Source: Calycina herbarum
Taxonomy: Eukaryota > Ascomycota > Leotiomycetes > Helotiales > Pezizellaceae
DNA length: 64,000 nt
Direction: 5' to 3'
Assembly (NCBI GenBank): GCA_001414485.1
Contig: LLEY01000133.1
Coordinates: 1 to 64,000, forward strand
Shown here: one piece after another, positions 36,187 to 49,500 of the stretch
Layout of the letters: each line of letters starts with the position of its first letter
How positions within the stretch are numbered: the stretch's first letter is position 1
Made by a program: the position numbers and the translations under genes
The notes under the pieces: model-generated
Told to the model about the DNA's origin: nothing
Databases searched by the model: none
What the model saw: the letters and a program-made list of their open reading frames with translations, nothing else

Positions 36187-38100
36187 ATGCTAGTCGCTGA
36201 ATAGTAAAACCAGAAGTTGTCTCTTTTTCATTTCACTACCAATTTAAGACGATCCCATGTTTTCCCTTGCTTCGGTGTCCATATGCAGGTTTTGTATAAG
36301 CAACAGTGAATTAAATTAGTGACCCCTACCGTAATAGATCTTTCAACCTATACTTTCCAAGTCTCTATCCGTCAGCCATCAACTTTGCTGCTGTAATATT
36401 TGAAGGGCGTTGAGCTTCAATCTAAAATTCCTACACGATTTAACACCACCCTTGCTCATAAAAATTGCAACCACTCTTTTGAAAGTTCTTGGGTGGTAGT
36501 AGAGTAAAATAGATTAACAATCACTTTCACAAAGTTGAAACTTTTACGCTTCCGAGTCATCTTGATTGCAGAATATCACAACTTCACAAGGAACTCTAGC
36601 GCGCCAAATATATAGACATCTTTATACTTGTACTAATCTGACATACGAACCTCAAAAACCTATGTACTAACAAGCTTTGACACCACCTTTGCTTTCATCA
36701 GTAACTTAAAAACTGAGTGAATTCAGATGAATTTAATCCCATCTAACTTCACATTTTTTACAACCCAACACTATTCACACCACTACAAAATTGAAAGTCA
36801 AATACGACCAAGAATAATTAGTAGCCAATATCATGATGATTTTGATCGTGGACTTGGGGTCATTAAAAAACATATGCTATCATTGCAAAACATTCCCCAA
36901 ATTTCCTCTCATCTCATTCCCTCTCATCTCATTCCCTCTCATCTCATTCCCTCTCATCTCATTCCCTCTCATCTTTGCACTCTTGCTGGATTCACTCTTT
37001 CTATTTACTTGCCTATCATCATCTTACTGACCTATTTGGGGGTCTTTCACTAGCTGTATCAATATCAAAACTGTTACCACTCGAACTGCAGACCACTTGG
37101 TGAGAAGGTAGGACTACAACTCAAAATTCAAACCTTTTTCTCCTTTCCTAACCACAAATTCACAATCAAAATTATATCTCTTCAACTCCAACTTCCAAAC
37201 TCTGAGGAATACGCGAACGACCAAGTAGAATTCGACAGTAAGAGGACATTCGACAGCACGTAAAATTTCGACGAATATACTTCATTCAGATGAATCCAAC
37301 TCTCAAATTCAGACTGAATCTCCTAGTCTTCATTTCCAAAACAGAAATTCAACAAACTTATCCTTCAGAAGAGGATTGTCCAGTAACGTGGACGAGTACC
37401 AAGACACACAGCCATCGTCGTGCCCTCCCATTTCAGAGCTTGAATACAGAGCATGTTCTACTACTTGGTCTTTGCTTTTAAAGAGATCTTTGGGTGGCTT
37501 GTCACGGGTTCATAGTAAGCCCAATTGGGTTGTAGTTCTCTTGAACAATCACCTACTCTTATCTCTGCTCCCTCGCTTATTCACTTTCTTTTTTGATTGA
37601 TTCACTTATCCACGCACTCTCAGCCACACGCCAATCCTCTCTCATTTCAGATTCCAACCTATATAATCTCCCCTCCGCCACCCCCATTAACCCTCCCAAC
37701 AAAAATAAAGTGACCCAACAGAGCGACCAATCTGGAGAGGATCCACAACCTCACTCCTACACATCTACTCACCACTCCTCTATCTACACTTTCTAAAAAA
37801 TCTCTTCTTCACTCTCTACGAACCCTCATCTCTAAAAATGAATAAAGATACAAACGAAAGATATGCAATTCGAGGGTTGTCATCCTCTCAAAATGTAAAC
37901 ATTCAGATTCTAACGATCACAAGACACTTCTAGCTATTCACCCCAGGGCTAGCTAGAATCCTACCAAGTGAATAAAGGGTGTCATATGAACTTCGAACAA
38001 GCGTTCGGAGAAGAGTGATAGACGGATTTCTACGACAGAAATAACCTCTTATTCAATTCATGTGTATATGAAAGATTTTCGATATTATGTTAAGAGATTA
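36187..38100. other. Repeat-rich, gene-free stretch
   Basis: AT-rich, with a 15-bp minisatellite (36905-36973) and one copy of a dispersed TTCGACA repeat (37228-37294). No gene recognised. Confidence 0.5.
36905..36973. repeat. 15-bp minisatellite, 4.6 copies
   Basis: Unit CCTCTCATCTCATTC repeated without change four times plus nine bases. Confidence 0.95.
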
Positions 38101-40215
38101 ACGTGTTTCACAAGCGAGTCACCCACTTTTTCAACCTAGTGTTATTATAATACAAAATACTCAACACTATACAAAGTTATTATTACTATAGAAGCTATCT
38201 AGTATTCTTTAGAACTTTCGCTATCTTCTATATCTAATATTTCTGCCTGACAAGTACGAGAATTATGCCCAGTTTTACTACAACGGCTATAGTGCCTATC
38301 TACGCGAACTCTCTTCCTAGACTCTTTACCTTATTTCTAGCTACTATTTTCCTTAGATGTAATTAAATTAGCTACGTCGCCTACTATTAATGTCTCTTAA
38401 CTCTTAATATACTTCCTCTTACGACTTTTACGCTTAGTTATAGCCTTAGTTATTATACAAAGACTAGTAATTTCCTTACATATTAATACTATATTATATA
38501 TTACCCTAGTTAAGCCTTTTTCGTATTAATTAAGAGACTGAATAATAGAACTAGGTAACGAGTCTTAATATCTTTAAATCCGATCTCGAATAAGCGTTAA
38601 TTAAGCTATTATTTCGTATACGTTACTTAGTGTTTTAGGTATCTATAGAGTATCTTCTAGTATTGTTAGTGTTGGTATATAAAGCCTTAAATCAAGATTT
38701 AATAACATAGCTTCTAGGCTATGTAGGACTAGCCTAGCCCCTTTAAAACTCGCGTAGATGTTATCCTTTATAAATACTTTATAAAAAGCTGCTTTAAATA
38801 TAAGAAGAAAGGTTTCTTTAGTAATATAATTAATATAATTCTATACTAAGCCTAATATCTTAGCTCTATACACTCGCTTTAATAGCAAGAAGCAGACTAT
38901 ATTAAGCAGCTATAGTAGGTGTAATAAGTGTAGAGGTATATAGAGGGTAATAATATTTAAGTCTTTATAGAGTTACTAGAATTTAAGCGAGTTATAGCTT
39001 TTATAACTATTAATAATTAATAAACAATATCCTCCTATACTTTGTACCTTTGTATACTTGTTAAAATGCTTTAACTATATAACTCTAAGCTTATTGTTTA
39101 TCTAGCTATTATTACTAACCTTAATTACCTAATTGTATAGTATATATATATCTTAGTACTAGGTAGAAATAAGTACTTTGCCCGCAAATATAATAAATAG
39201 TAGGATTGCCTATCCTATTACATTAACTCCCTAAATAACTATAACCTACTCGCGATTGCCTGTGATGGAACCATCAGGAATTGATCGGAATTGGAATTGC
39301 CGAGTCTACGTGCCGAATGGGATACGATACGGATGTTGTTTCAGGTTTTGGAAAAGCCAGATGGCTTCCGGACTTACTATTGTCCGAACCTCTTGTAAAT
39401 AGCTGCCTCCTCTCTATCGGGAAAGACCAATTTGGTCTTTTCCTTCGTATCAGAGCCTAGTATTCGGATATGTCATTCTATCGAACGCACTTCCATATGC
39501 CTCTTTTGTAGTAGTATCCGTTTCGTGCCGTTACATTGCCTAGCTAAACTTGCTTTTGCTTCCTACACGTTTCTAAGCTTATAACAACAAGTTAGGACGA
39601 AATAACTCCTATTATAAAGCCACTTTTATTAAAGTTATAAATATCCTTATCTTAAATACTATATTTCTCTTTAATAGACTATATAAGCGTAAACTATGAG
39701 CTAATAACTCGCAGATCCTTAGTTAAAGCTCGCTAACGATCGTATAAACGACTCTATCGAGTTTTAAGCTTAGGTATATGTTTTATAAAGTTATCTAGCC
39801 AGTTCCTACCTATAGGCTTTCTATCGCGCTCTCTTAGCAGATTGTTAGCTATATCTTGTACTATATCCCTTATAGGCGAAAACCCTCGCGAATCTAACTC
39901 TAATATATATCTGACTATTGCCTCCTCCTCTGGCTTTGTAAGCTTTTTCGAATTAGGCTAGTAATCGCGTCGTGAGGGCTTTCCGGCGCGTCGATTAGAG
40001 AGAGTCTTTCAAGGAATATGGTAAATCTTTATAACGCTTCGTTTAGTCAATAACGCATTGTTTTCGAGTTCTTAGGTTACTAAAATGATATTAGCTTCTT
40101 AAGAAGGTAATTAAACGTTATAGTATTGAGCTATTATGATTTAAAGGTAGTACATGGTGCGCGATAAGGAAAGTGGGCGACCCGCTTGTGTGGGCGACTC
40201 GCTTGTGAAACACGT
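38101..40215 (-). mobile_element. Fot1/pogo-like DNA transposon relic (RIP-like), with nested solo LTR
   Basis: Terminal inverted repeats of about 26 bp (left end ACGTGTTTCACAAGCGAGTC..; right end its complement, one mismatch) are flanked by TA on both sides (38099-38100, 40216-40217), the target duplication of the Tc1/mariner superfamily. The right end carries an extra tandem copy of the sub-terminal GTGGGCGAC.CGCTTGTG motif. On the minus strand decayed pieces of a transposase can be read: LLQLLN...FLLLKRVYRAK and FKAAF.KVF (DDE region and following part of Fot1 types) and near the left end a zinc knuckle CSKTGHNSRTC. Many stops and high TpA content fit repeat-induced point mutation. Length is 2115 bp; without the nested LTR and one duplication it is about 1835 bp, the usual size of Fot1/Flipper-type elements. 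It is not able to move by itself. Confidence 0.85.
39261..39535 (+). mobile_element. Solo LTR, 275 bp (copy 1)
   Basis: Begins TGTGATGG and ends CCGTTACA (TG..CA), flanked by a perfect 5-bp duplication TTGCC (39256-39260, 39536-39540), as expected of LTR retrotransposon insertion. It lies within the decayed Fot1-like element. The reverse complement of the copy at 60403-60676 is identical except for one missing T. Inside is a hairpin, TGATGGAACCATCA, at the left end and another, AAAGACCAATTTGGTCTTT, in the middle. It is visibly less AT-rich than its host. Confidence 0.85.
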
Positions 40216-40334
40216 TAAGTAAACCTTGCTAGAATGAAGACGTGTAATAAATCAAGTGAATAAAGAGCCTATCTTCTTCCAACCCTAGGAAGAACATAGG
40301 TAAGACCAAGTTCTATTTTGTATAAATAGGGATC

Positions 40335-40337
<3 letters not shown>

Positions 40338-40374
<37 letters not shown>
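40338..40374. repeat. (AG)18 microsatellite
   Basis: Uninterrupted AG dinucleotide run of 37 bases. Confidence 0.98.
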
Positions 40375-40377
<3 letters not shown>

Positions 40378-42000
40378 CGTGATTGTTGAAGCCGATTCCG
40401 ACTACCTAACCAATGAAGCAATAATCTTCACTTAAATATAAGTCAGTGTTTACTATTTATTAATTTGTTTTTCCTCTTGAATTAGCTCAAATGAAGAACC
40501 AAAAGTAAAGAATCATCGGAAGGAATTTCAGTCAGGTAAAGTAAGTTCATCGATTATAAAGTTGCTCCTGAGACTCGTTTTACCTTTGAAATTCAACAGT
40601 ACACTTACCAAGTTGGTAGTATTATTCAACAATATTCTTCGTTGGCTTATTATCGCTATTCATCTCAACGACCTCATCAGAATCCACTTGTTTCTATTCT
40701 TCCAAAAAAAGGACTTCAAATAATCAAGAAAGCTGAATGGAGTTACAACGATATGCGTTCTTGATCATATACTTGATGATTTAAAGCTTATAGTAAGCTC
40801 TTTTAAACATATCCATCGTTCCAATTAGCCGGAATAATTTAATACTTCCAACTTGAGATCAGAGATAAATTTCACTCTCAGATTTGCTATTACAACCTAC
40901 TTATTCGCTAACTCACCTAACTCACCCTTCAATAGCTCCATTCAATCTCAAAATTCCCAGCTTACTCCTCAATCCACCACACGCATTTTTCAATTCCCAT
41001 ATCTTATCCAGCTAAAACCAATTCTCCATCCACCTGTAACCTCAAGTTCCCCAATCCAAACTTCCACCCCTCATCGACTACCAAGCCTATGCCAACAAAT
41101 AAACGCTTAAAAACAAACAGTAACCCCCCTCCTTCAAACATCAAGGGAACATTCGACAGCACATGTAAATTCCACTCCACAAAAAGTCCAGAGCATCTGT
41201 TCAAACACAGAAGCAAGGCATGTCCACCTACATCAAGCGAAAGTCTCCTTCAACTTCTAAAGGGTTTCCCTTTTCCTTCCCAAGACGAGGCGCACAACAT
41301 CGGTCCCCTCAACACTGTTGCTGAAAGAGTACTTGAATTCCCGTCTTGCAACTTCCAGGGTTCTTCCATTCCAAGAGAGGAGGATAATTTACCACTGTGC
41401 TTAAGGAGGGGGGATGAGGTTGCGGTTTCTGCTGGTTAAGGAGAGAGGATGGGATGGGGTAGGGTGGCTGAGTGGAGGACTTGTTTTCTTGCGCTTGGTA
41501 TTTGGTGGTACAGTCAGTCAGTCAGGGTCAACTTACAACCGACACATGCCACTTTTGCACCAAAACGTGGGCTAGAGACCTTAAATTATTTACATACTAT
41601 ACTCTCTTAGGATATGCGTTCTTTGGGGGATCAATTGATTCGAGAGTTATCTATCATTCTACCTACTAGAATTGTCTAGTAAACCTATACGTAAAAAAAT
41701 AATATTATATAGTAAAGTTAGGTAAAGTAGTAAAGTGTACGTTTTACACTAAAAAGTAAGCGAAAACGTAGAGGAAAAACACAACACGGCGCACACATAA
41801 AGATCATATAAGCAATACAGCTTCCTAGCATTGCGTATTGAATGGAAAGATAGATAAAGTGCTTCTTGAACTAAGTCCTTAATCTCAGCAAAATCCATGG
41901 AGCCTAGGAGTAATAATATATATGCGCAGAGTGGGCAAAACAAGCTGTTTTTGGTAGGGTTTTGGAAAGTGTCAGTTCTATAATAGAAAGTGTACGGGGA

Positions 42001-42047
42001 TTTCTTTTCTTTCTTTTCTTTTTTTCTTTCTTTCTTTCTTTCTTTGT
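42001..42047. repeat. (TTTC)n microsatellite
   Basis: TTTC/TTTTC tract, including five uninterrupted TTTC units at its right end. Confidence 0.95.
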
Positions 42048-43300
42048 TCTCTTGGGTTTTGGGGTGGTGGTGCTGAGATATAAAATGAGATACCGAGACG
42101 GGTTCCACGGACAGGAACTGAAGGGTAGATTATAGAGAAGACATGTTGGGGGTTTTTTTGTAGGGGTGTGAGGTGGTGGAAGGAAGGGCGACAGAGAGGG
42201 AAGAGCCTAGGAATGTTAGAAAGGGAGAGAGGATGATTGATGAAATTTGACTCACATACACAACTTCAGTTCGCAGACACCCCATCATCACCATCACAAG
42301 CACACAACCTCATTACTGGTTCGTCGCCTCGTGGGTGTGGAGGGAGATGGCTGACACCCGCGAAACAAGAGGGAAGGTTGGTTGGCTCGCAGCCATCACA
42401 TACTTGGGAGACAAAATTCGGCACAAAAAAATCTTTTCTTAATTCTCCCTGTCCTCATCATCCCCATGCATCCACAACTCACTCCCCCACACACAAATTA
42501 TACCCATCCCAAATGCCAAATCGAATTCCCAAATGTACTGTACGGTCCCCTCAAACAACCCCTCCCCACCCAACTGGTCAAACTACCACGTCTCTATCAA
42601 TTCCATTCCAATACATCCACCCCATCAATACATGCCCATCCATCCATAATACAACCCAGCGCAACCCCCACAAAGACAATTTTTTTTGTGCCAAAAAACA
42701 ATAAAACAAAGGTCCAGAGTTTCCACCCCCACAATCTCCCAAGCTCCCCTATTCATTCGACCATCTCAATCTCCCCAGCTCACTGACATACATCCTCCAC
42801 TCCAGCCAAAACGGAATTGAGAAAAAGGGAAGAACACCACCATATGAAGATCCCCAACCCAAACCATAAGAGAGAAGATTTCTAAAAACACAAAAACAAA
42901 GGGCAAGGGGGCGGGGGGAAGACGAAAAACCACAATTATAATCAAGCAGAGCAGAGAGAGGATATCCAGCAAACAGATCCCATCACTCCACCAATGCAGG
43001 AAAACCGAGAAAGTGGAAAAAACACCACAAAACAACAAAAAAAGCAAAATCCGTATTAGTCGCGAGTTTCCCAGATAACCCCATAGGAAAGAGAGAAAAT
43101 CCGATCCAGGAATCGAAGTCCAAGCGCAAGGTCCGAGTAAAAGGTTCCCCCACCTTTTTCAGTACCCCCGAAAAAAGATTATTCCCCCAAATGTTTGTTG
43201 CTCCATGCCCATAAAAAGACCAAAGACCAACACCACCAAATGAACCATTTGTTTTTCCATTTTTACATTCGCCATCCCGAATTAATAACAAGAAAGCACT

Positions 43301-45064
43301 TTAACCCCAGACTGAAGCTTGAACACCGAGAGACTTGTTGCCCCAAACACCGCCACCGCTTTTGCCCCATCCCAGGTTGTGATCTTGTTGATTTTGTTGT
43401 TGTTGTTGCCCATTTGGGTTGGAACCAGCTGAAGTTCGTCCTTCCTTTTCGCCCGCTGGCTTGTTGTCCTCGCTCGAAGCGGCAAATCCATAGCTCAATG
43501 GGGATGGAAGAGGAGTGGTAGAGCGCTTGTTCAAGGCTGGGTTTGGTGCTTGAGCACTTGGTCGAGTTCCAATGGGTGCCACGCCTGAGCTAGTTGGTGC
43601 CTTTCCTTGTCGAGGAGGGGAGCCACCAGGAGACGAGGTCGAGGTACGACTGGATTGTTGAGCGGCCGACTCGAATAGACTGAAACTGCTGGTTGGGTTA
43701 GAAGACGGCGATGAGTTGCTGTTGGCACGGGATCGTTGCTGCCCTGGAGCTTGACTTGTTGCTGATTGAGGCTCGGCGATAGCTTGCTGACTTGAACCTT
43801 CTGCTTGACTGGTTTGAGCATTGTAGTGATCAAAGGCAAGGGGTGAGTGACCACGGATGCCTGTTGCGGACTGGGATCCCGAACCTTGAGTTGCAGGGCG
43901 AGGGGTTCCATTTTCATCAAAGCCTCCATTCTCGGATAAAGCTGGGCCTTCTCCATAAAGTGCGCTTCGTTGACGAGCAATCAGCTCACGTCGTTCTTCC
44001 TCTCCCATTGCACTACCCGGACTCATGGTACGATCAGGTTTGGCTCCAAAAGTTGAAACATCAGCTACAACGCCTTATTCTCGTCAGTAAGGGTAAATAT
44101 CAGGTAGAGAAAAGGGGAAACTGGGAAATGGAGAATTCTGAAATCACACATGGCACCGAAACGGCAGGATATAAGAAGAATATTTATAACAGGGTATTGA
44201 AGTGTATGTGAACCGCTGGGTACATGATTATTGACAGGATATATTGACAAGGGTGTTATTGTGATACAGAAGAGGGTGGCCTACTTCGATTATACTGTTG
44301 CTCTTGGTGGTAGTTTCGTAGCTCTCGCTCTCTCTGGGCCGCCATCCGTCTCTTTGCCTGCATCACTTGTTCGGCCTCGTTTGCGCCACGCGATGGTTGA
44401 TGTCGCTGACTAGCATAGAAGCTTTGGAGGTTGGACCCTGAGAATGATCGCGCATCGTTGCCACCGAATTCGCTGACGGAGTGGTGTCGTGGAGGACCAC
44501 CGCCCATGCGTGGATCTATGCAACTTATGAGCTGGAGGAGGATGTGCGTTTGGAAATGGGTGTACATACCGAATTGCTCTGGGAAGCTTCTCGCAGCGCC
44601 ACCAGTCATTGGCATTGAGTCGCGACGGCCACCCATACCACCAAACATCTTTCCACTCTTGACGAGGTTATCAACCGCACGATCGACCTCTATAATGACC
44701 CATTAGCCTCATTGATCCCTGACATTTGCACACACGTGGTTTCGAGATGGCGCATTCTCAATCCATAACGGAGATCGCTTGCCGCCATCTCGAGATTCCA
44801 GCGCAAAGCCCCACGAAGAAAAGCATCCTCCTCGAAGCCCATCCATCTCTGACGTACCCTCTAATTGTGTGCTGAAAGCGGTCGAGTCCTCGCGAGGAAC
44901 GGCAGAACTGGCACCTGGGATCAAAGTCAATTGACTCGTTCGTCACTCCCCCGATTGCACCTCGTGCATGTTGACAACATACCTGAACGAGCGGGCGGCG
45001 TCTGCTGTTCCCATGCGGGTTGGCCTCCGGCGGCCGGCCATTGCTGATTCTCGTAGTAAGACAT
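43301..45064 (-). CDS. Conserved Gln/Ser-rich low-complexity protein, 417 aa
   Basis: Five exons, 45064-44983, 44914-44858, 44689-44570, 44515-44285 and 44064-43301, all phase 1, give 417 residues. The N-terminus MSYYENQQWPAAGGQPAWEQ is aromatic and Gln-rich. A short helix-forming segment EEVDRAVDNLVKSGKMF follows, then FDPRMGGGPPRHHS, and a charged helix QVMQAKRRMAAQRERELRNY (about 145-165). Next is EEERRELIARQRSALYGEG. The remaining 170 residues are Ser/Pro/Gln-rich and end with GWGKSGGGVWGNKSLGVQ. I believe similar proteins are widespread in filamentous ascomycetes, but I do not know a name or function. Five introns with good sites argue for an expressed gene. The helices with low-complexity flanks suggest a scaffold or RNA-granule-type protein; this is a guess. 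It is the only convincing intact gene in the repeat island. Confidence 0.8.
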
Positions 45065-45762
45065 ATTTCGGATCTCTTGCTGCTTCGAAAAACTGAGGCC
45101 TGCAGTGTTGTCGAGTGGGTTGATGTAAGGAACGTATACGACGGGAAAAAGTCGCAAAAAAGGGACTCTGTCAAATCTGGGGATGCGATTAGTTTGATAT
45201 TCCTTTTCCGGGTTTCTGGCACAGGTGCGGTGGTGCGGTGGTGCCCAAGGTGGCTTGGGAGTCGATCTGGGTGTGTACTTGGTTTGCGCGAGTAGAAAAA
45301 AAAAAGCGTAGCCGAGTGGAAAAGCTGGCTGTCGCGGGATGGGGGTTTGCGTGTCTCACTTACCAAACGAAAAGCAGAACAGGTGGCTACACAGAAGGGA
45401 AGGCGAATTCCAAACTCTGGGTGCAAACAACCACGACACGGAAAGTGTGTTGTTGGGAGAGAGAGGATCAATGGTGAGGGACGGCGGAGGTGAAGAGTGG
45501 CAGCAGAGGCAAAGCAGGTTCAAAGGAAGAAGAAGCCGAAGGGGAGAGAAAAAAAGAGGAGTGGGAGGATGTATGTGCTTTGAAGCGGAGCGGATTGGGA
45601 TGTCGCACTCGGTCCAGCGACGATTGGGCAGTCAGTTGAGCAAGTGCCCTCTAGAGTGGCTCGAGAGTGGCTCCGGTGGGTGGGATCGGGGATTGCGAGG
45701 AACCCAAGACTCTAAGAGGAGGAAGAGGAGAGTGCACCCTGGACTTAAGCAGTTAGACTGAA

Positions 45763-45817
45763 GAGAAGAGGTGCAGAAGAGAAGAGGTGCAGAGGAGAAG
45801 AGGTGCAGAGGAGAAGG
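45763..45817. repeat. 16-bp tandem repeat, 3.4 copies
   Basis: Unit GAGAAGAGGTGCAGAG in three copies plus seven bases, one substitution in the first. Confidence 0.9.
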
Positions 45818-46633
45818 AGGTTGCGCGAGGGTATTCAGGTATTGCGGGAAGGTGATGCCTGTGCCTGTCCTGTGCCTGTGCCAGTGCCTGTCAGGGAGAA
45901 GAAAATGGGCCGGGAGGGAGGAGCCGATGACAGGAGTTTGGTCCTCAGTGAAGGGTGAGTGGAGTGAGTAAAGGTAGACGACGACGACGACAACAACAAC
46001 AACATCCATCACATTAGGAAATCTCATCTGAAATCATCAACACAGGTGAGTTGAGTGATGATGCATCTAGTTTTCAGTAGTTGGTGATGGCATTCAGGGC
46101 GAGAATAGTAGCGAGCGGATACTACATCTACTATACCCCAGCTACTAAGTACAGGGTAGTCAAGATGTAGAGAATCTTAGCCGGGATTCGAGATAGTGAT
46201 AGGCAAATCTACCGGTATCGATCTGTACTCTGAATAATCGTGGCCGAGGGCGATGGACGTTGAAAAGCGCGATGACGGCTTCTGCAAAAGATTATGTGTG
46301 ACCAGAATCAAGGTATTCCCGTACTGACCTCATCTTCCTCTCCGTATCATACACCTCAGCCATTGGTACGCTCCTCATCTCGTACACTCGACTGAGGTAC
46401 CCAGGTACAAGCTCAGCTCACTCGTCCAGGAGTTGTAGACTCGTAGACTCGACATGCGACACCCGGGGTGAGAAAGTCACTGGCGCCGTGGCCAAAATGC
46501 CTGTGCACACGTCAACAAGTTCCGTCTGGAAAGGGGCAAATTGAAGCATCGCAAGAAAGATTTCGCGGTACACCTGCCAAATTAGTCGCAATCTGGCCAG
46601 TGAGTAGATTACAAGAAGGAGCATCTAGTGGCT

Positions 46634-46687
46634 ACTAGCATCACTAGCATCACTAGCATCACTAGCATCACTAGCATCACTAGCATC
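46634..46687. repeat. 9-bp tandem repeat, 6 copies
   Basis: Unit ACTAGCATC repeated six times without change. Confidence 0.97.
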
Positions 46688-49440
46688 ACCAGCAGCAGAC
46701 TAGTGACCGAGTAGCGTCGTTCAATCTCGTCACGAAATGCAGCAGTTGGAGCATGAGTCGCTCCTGCTCTCAACTGCCCTCGTCGTTGCCGTCTCATTTC
46801 CTTTTTCCGTAGAGTTTGGACATCCAGGTCCGCATCGGGATCTCCGCCGGCTCTAAAGGTTATCGATCAACAGAAATGTTCGCTCTGCCTTCTGGAAGAC
46901 CGTTGAACCGTCTCCAAATTGCTTCTCCCACCCCAATCTATCTTAGCTGTGCAGCAACGAGGACGTACCTCCGCACATAGCTCCCACCGGACTGCAACAA
47001 CGAAAGGGGGAATGGCAGAGTCAACATGTACGAGTACTAGTAAGGCTGATGAGAAGAGAAGAAATGTCACCCGACAAATCATAAGAGACGGACATTTAGC
47101 GCTGTCGTTGTCATTTCATTCCACCATGATTCTGATTCCCAGCTAAGTCTTGGCCATCGACACGCCATTCAGCCTTCCCACATCACTTCCTGGTTCCACG
47201 TGCTTGACGACTTCGACGGCTTCTTTTTGCGGGCCGCCACAACTTCCAAAGTTGCAGGCAAAGTGCAGGCAAAGTGCAGTGCATCGTTTCCCTCATTTGG
47301 TTCCTGCAGTCCGAGTACAGTAGGCAGAAGGTACGTACAATGGTACAGCAACAAAAGTACTCTCAACTACCCTTCGTCTGCTATTCGGGTCAAATCCACT
47401 AGAGGCCTCTTCTTCCTTCCTTGACTCGACCCCCAAACAAAGCCTTTCACCCAGATCACACAGTTCGGCCCTATTGGCGTTGGGAGACGTCCAGAAATAA
47501 CCACCTCCGCTCCCCAACCACCCAACCACCGAGCAAAAACGGGTTACTGGCAACTCGTCAATTGCCATGTCTCAACGCGTCTGGGTTGGCCAACGTTGCT
47601 ACTGCACAAGGCCGCTCCGTACATATGTACATGTCATGTACTCACTTCATCCACTTACACATGGATGAATTGCTGAACTCGAGGCAAACAAGCCGCAAAC
47701 AAGGTGACTCGAGGCGAAGGAGGAACCAGCTGCACCCCACCCTTCAAATGGAACTGCTGGCAGTTCGCATCGCGCACGGAAGCATGCCGCCAACGACACC
47801 TGCAGAAGGAGGAGCCTGTCCAGGTTTCTCGGCTATGGATATCGAATGGAGATGCTGCACACCACGCCTGCAGGAGAGCCACTTCATCGACCAATTCCAC
47901 CTCCAAATAACCCAACGTCGTCAGGAGGTCCTTGTGCTTGGAAATCAACCAAAAATATGCCCTCTTACCTTTCATTTCCTATGAAAAATCCGATGTATGC
48001 CTCTTGACAACGGGACGACGTCGACGGTAATTGAAAACACACATTGATCAAATAACGACCCATGTCTGCACGGGGAAGAGGTTCACATGGCTCTACCCGC
48101 ACCGGAGAATTGATGATCATAGCTGAGCCTCAATTTATATCCTTAAACAGGATAATGCTGATTCAGTCCCGTTCCTCTAGTACACAGAATTCTCCCGCTC
48201 TACAAATTTCATGGTGTTGTCGTGACGGACTCTCCCGGAAATCCAAAATGATAATTGCTTCTTGTCACTCGACCGTTATCGTTTCCCCTCATTTTCCGGT
48301 ATCCGACAGGGTCCACGGAACATCTCGCCGCTGTAATACGTCCTTTTGCCAAACGCTTGGGCTCCAAAAGTCTCAGACCTGCCAGAAACAGAAACAAGAA
48401 TATCTAAATCTGTCACTCAATATAACAGGCCAAAAGAGGTTGATTCAACCCCCATCCATGTTTGCTCTGAGCAATTCTTCTTGCGACAGCATTGAACAGG
48501 ATTAAGGTTAAAGTCCGTGAGTCGAGATGCATGAAGCCTTCCCACGTTGCGCTTGCAGCAAAACCTCGAGGGATACCCGCCCACATCCGGCTTCATGACT
48601 GACGAGTAAAAAAAGGGACGAGCGTCATGGAACACTTGACTTCCGCTGCAAGGAAATTATCAAAAATATTCTTCAAGATGAAATTGATTTGATCGCAAGA
48701 TTCCTTTGGAGCGATCAACGCCGCCTTATTACATCTGCTGATGACCTATACTTGCATATCTCCTGCAGCTTACATGAGGTCAACCATCCACTCATCCTCT
48801 TGCGACACCCTACAGGACGCGAGCTTATATTCTTCCAGGACCGATAGGATGATTTGGACATATCATCGACGCGTTCACATTCATCCCGGGAAAGTTTTTT
48901 TCTTCATCTCCTGTATCACCCAATCATTTTCTTGTGATAAGTTGAGAGTCTTGGTTGAGTGGTCAACGGTTCTTCATGCAAGCGCATATCACATCTTGCG
49001 AGAAACCTTGAGTGACGATCCAGCATGAGCATGAGAGAGACATGTCCAAGAAATATGGAGGAGGAAAAACTATTTATATGTTTTTGTTTGCCAGACCCGC
49101 CCCTCCTCCATCTGCAGGTGCTATGGCTGGGGCTGGGTTTGTTCATCCAGTGCGTTTTTTTACCTCTCACCTCAGCTTCCTAATGGATGGATAGCGGGGT
49201 AAATTGTTTTTGATCCCTGTTTTTCGGTTCCGTTGTTCCACATGCCTGACACTACAGGTACAATTTTTATTGTGTGTGGCATGTTTACTGTACTCGAGCG
49301 AGTACCTCGAAAATTTTCTTTCACATGCGTTTTTGATGTCGTGTGTGCGGTTTGGTGTTGTGGTGGTGGTGTGTTACTTTGGGGAAATGGGGGGTCAGTG
49401 ATTGGTGTTTTGTTTAGTACTTAGTTTAGGTGTGGTACGC

Positions 49441-49500
49441 TGGGCTGGGGCTGGGGTTGGGGTTGGGTAGCACTTGAGGGTGAGGGTGAGGGTGGGTGAG
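49441..49500 (+). repeat. G-run tract, G-quadruplex-capable
   Basis: Several GGG/GGGG runs separated by one to three bases (GGGGCTGGGGTTGGGGTTGGG, then GAGGGT units). Not the fungal telomere repeat TTAGGG. Confidence 0.7.

Larger units (their letters stand above)
40216..43300. other. Gene-free stretch between transposon relic and Gln-rich gene
   Basis: Has (AG)n at 40338-40374, a CT-rich microsatellite at 42001-42047 and one short copy of the dispersed TTCGACA repeat (41148-41166). C/A-rich at 42430-42780. No gene recognised. Confidence 0.5.

Noticed and set aside
39255..39541. 273-bp element with 7-bp duplication ATTGCCT (MITE reading)
   Set aside because: In the second copy the 7-bp flanks do not match. 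Taking TG..CA ends gives perfect 5-bp duplications in both copies, so the solo LTR reading is better.
37951..40267. Flanking LTRs around the 38.1 kb transposon (GCTAGAAT and AAGTGAATAAAG on both sides)
   Set aside because: Only two short shared words at different spacing; not enough to claim an LTR pair.
44758..45471. 237-codon minus-strand frame
   Set aside because: Overlaps exons 1-2 and introns of the Gln-rich gene in another frame; no family resemblance.
46634..46687. CRISPR-like array
   Set aside because: A perfect 9-bp tandem without spacers in a eukaryotic genome; ordinary minisatellite.
47421..47984. 187-codon plus-strand frame
   Set aside because: No domain, odd composition, no splice extension; probably chance.
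49441..49500. Interstitial telomere repeat
   Set aside because: G runs are irregular and no TTAGGG units are present.
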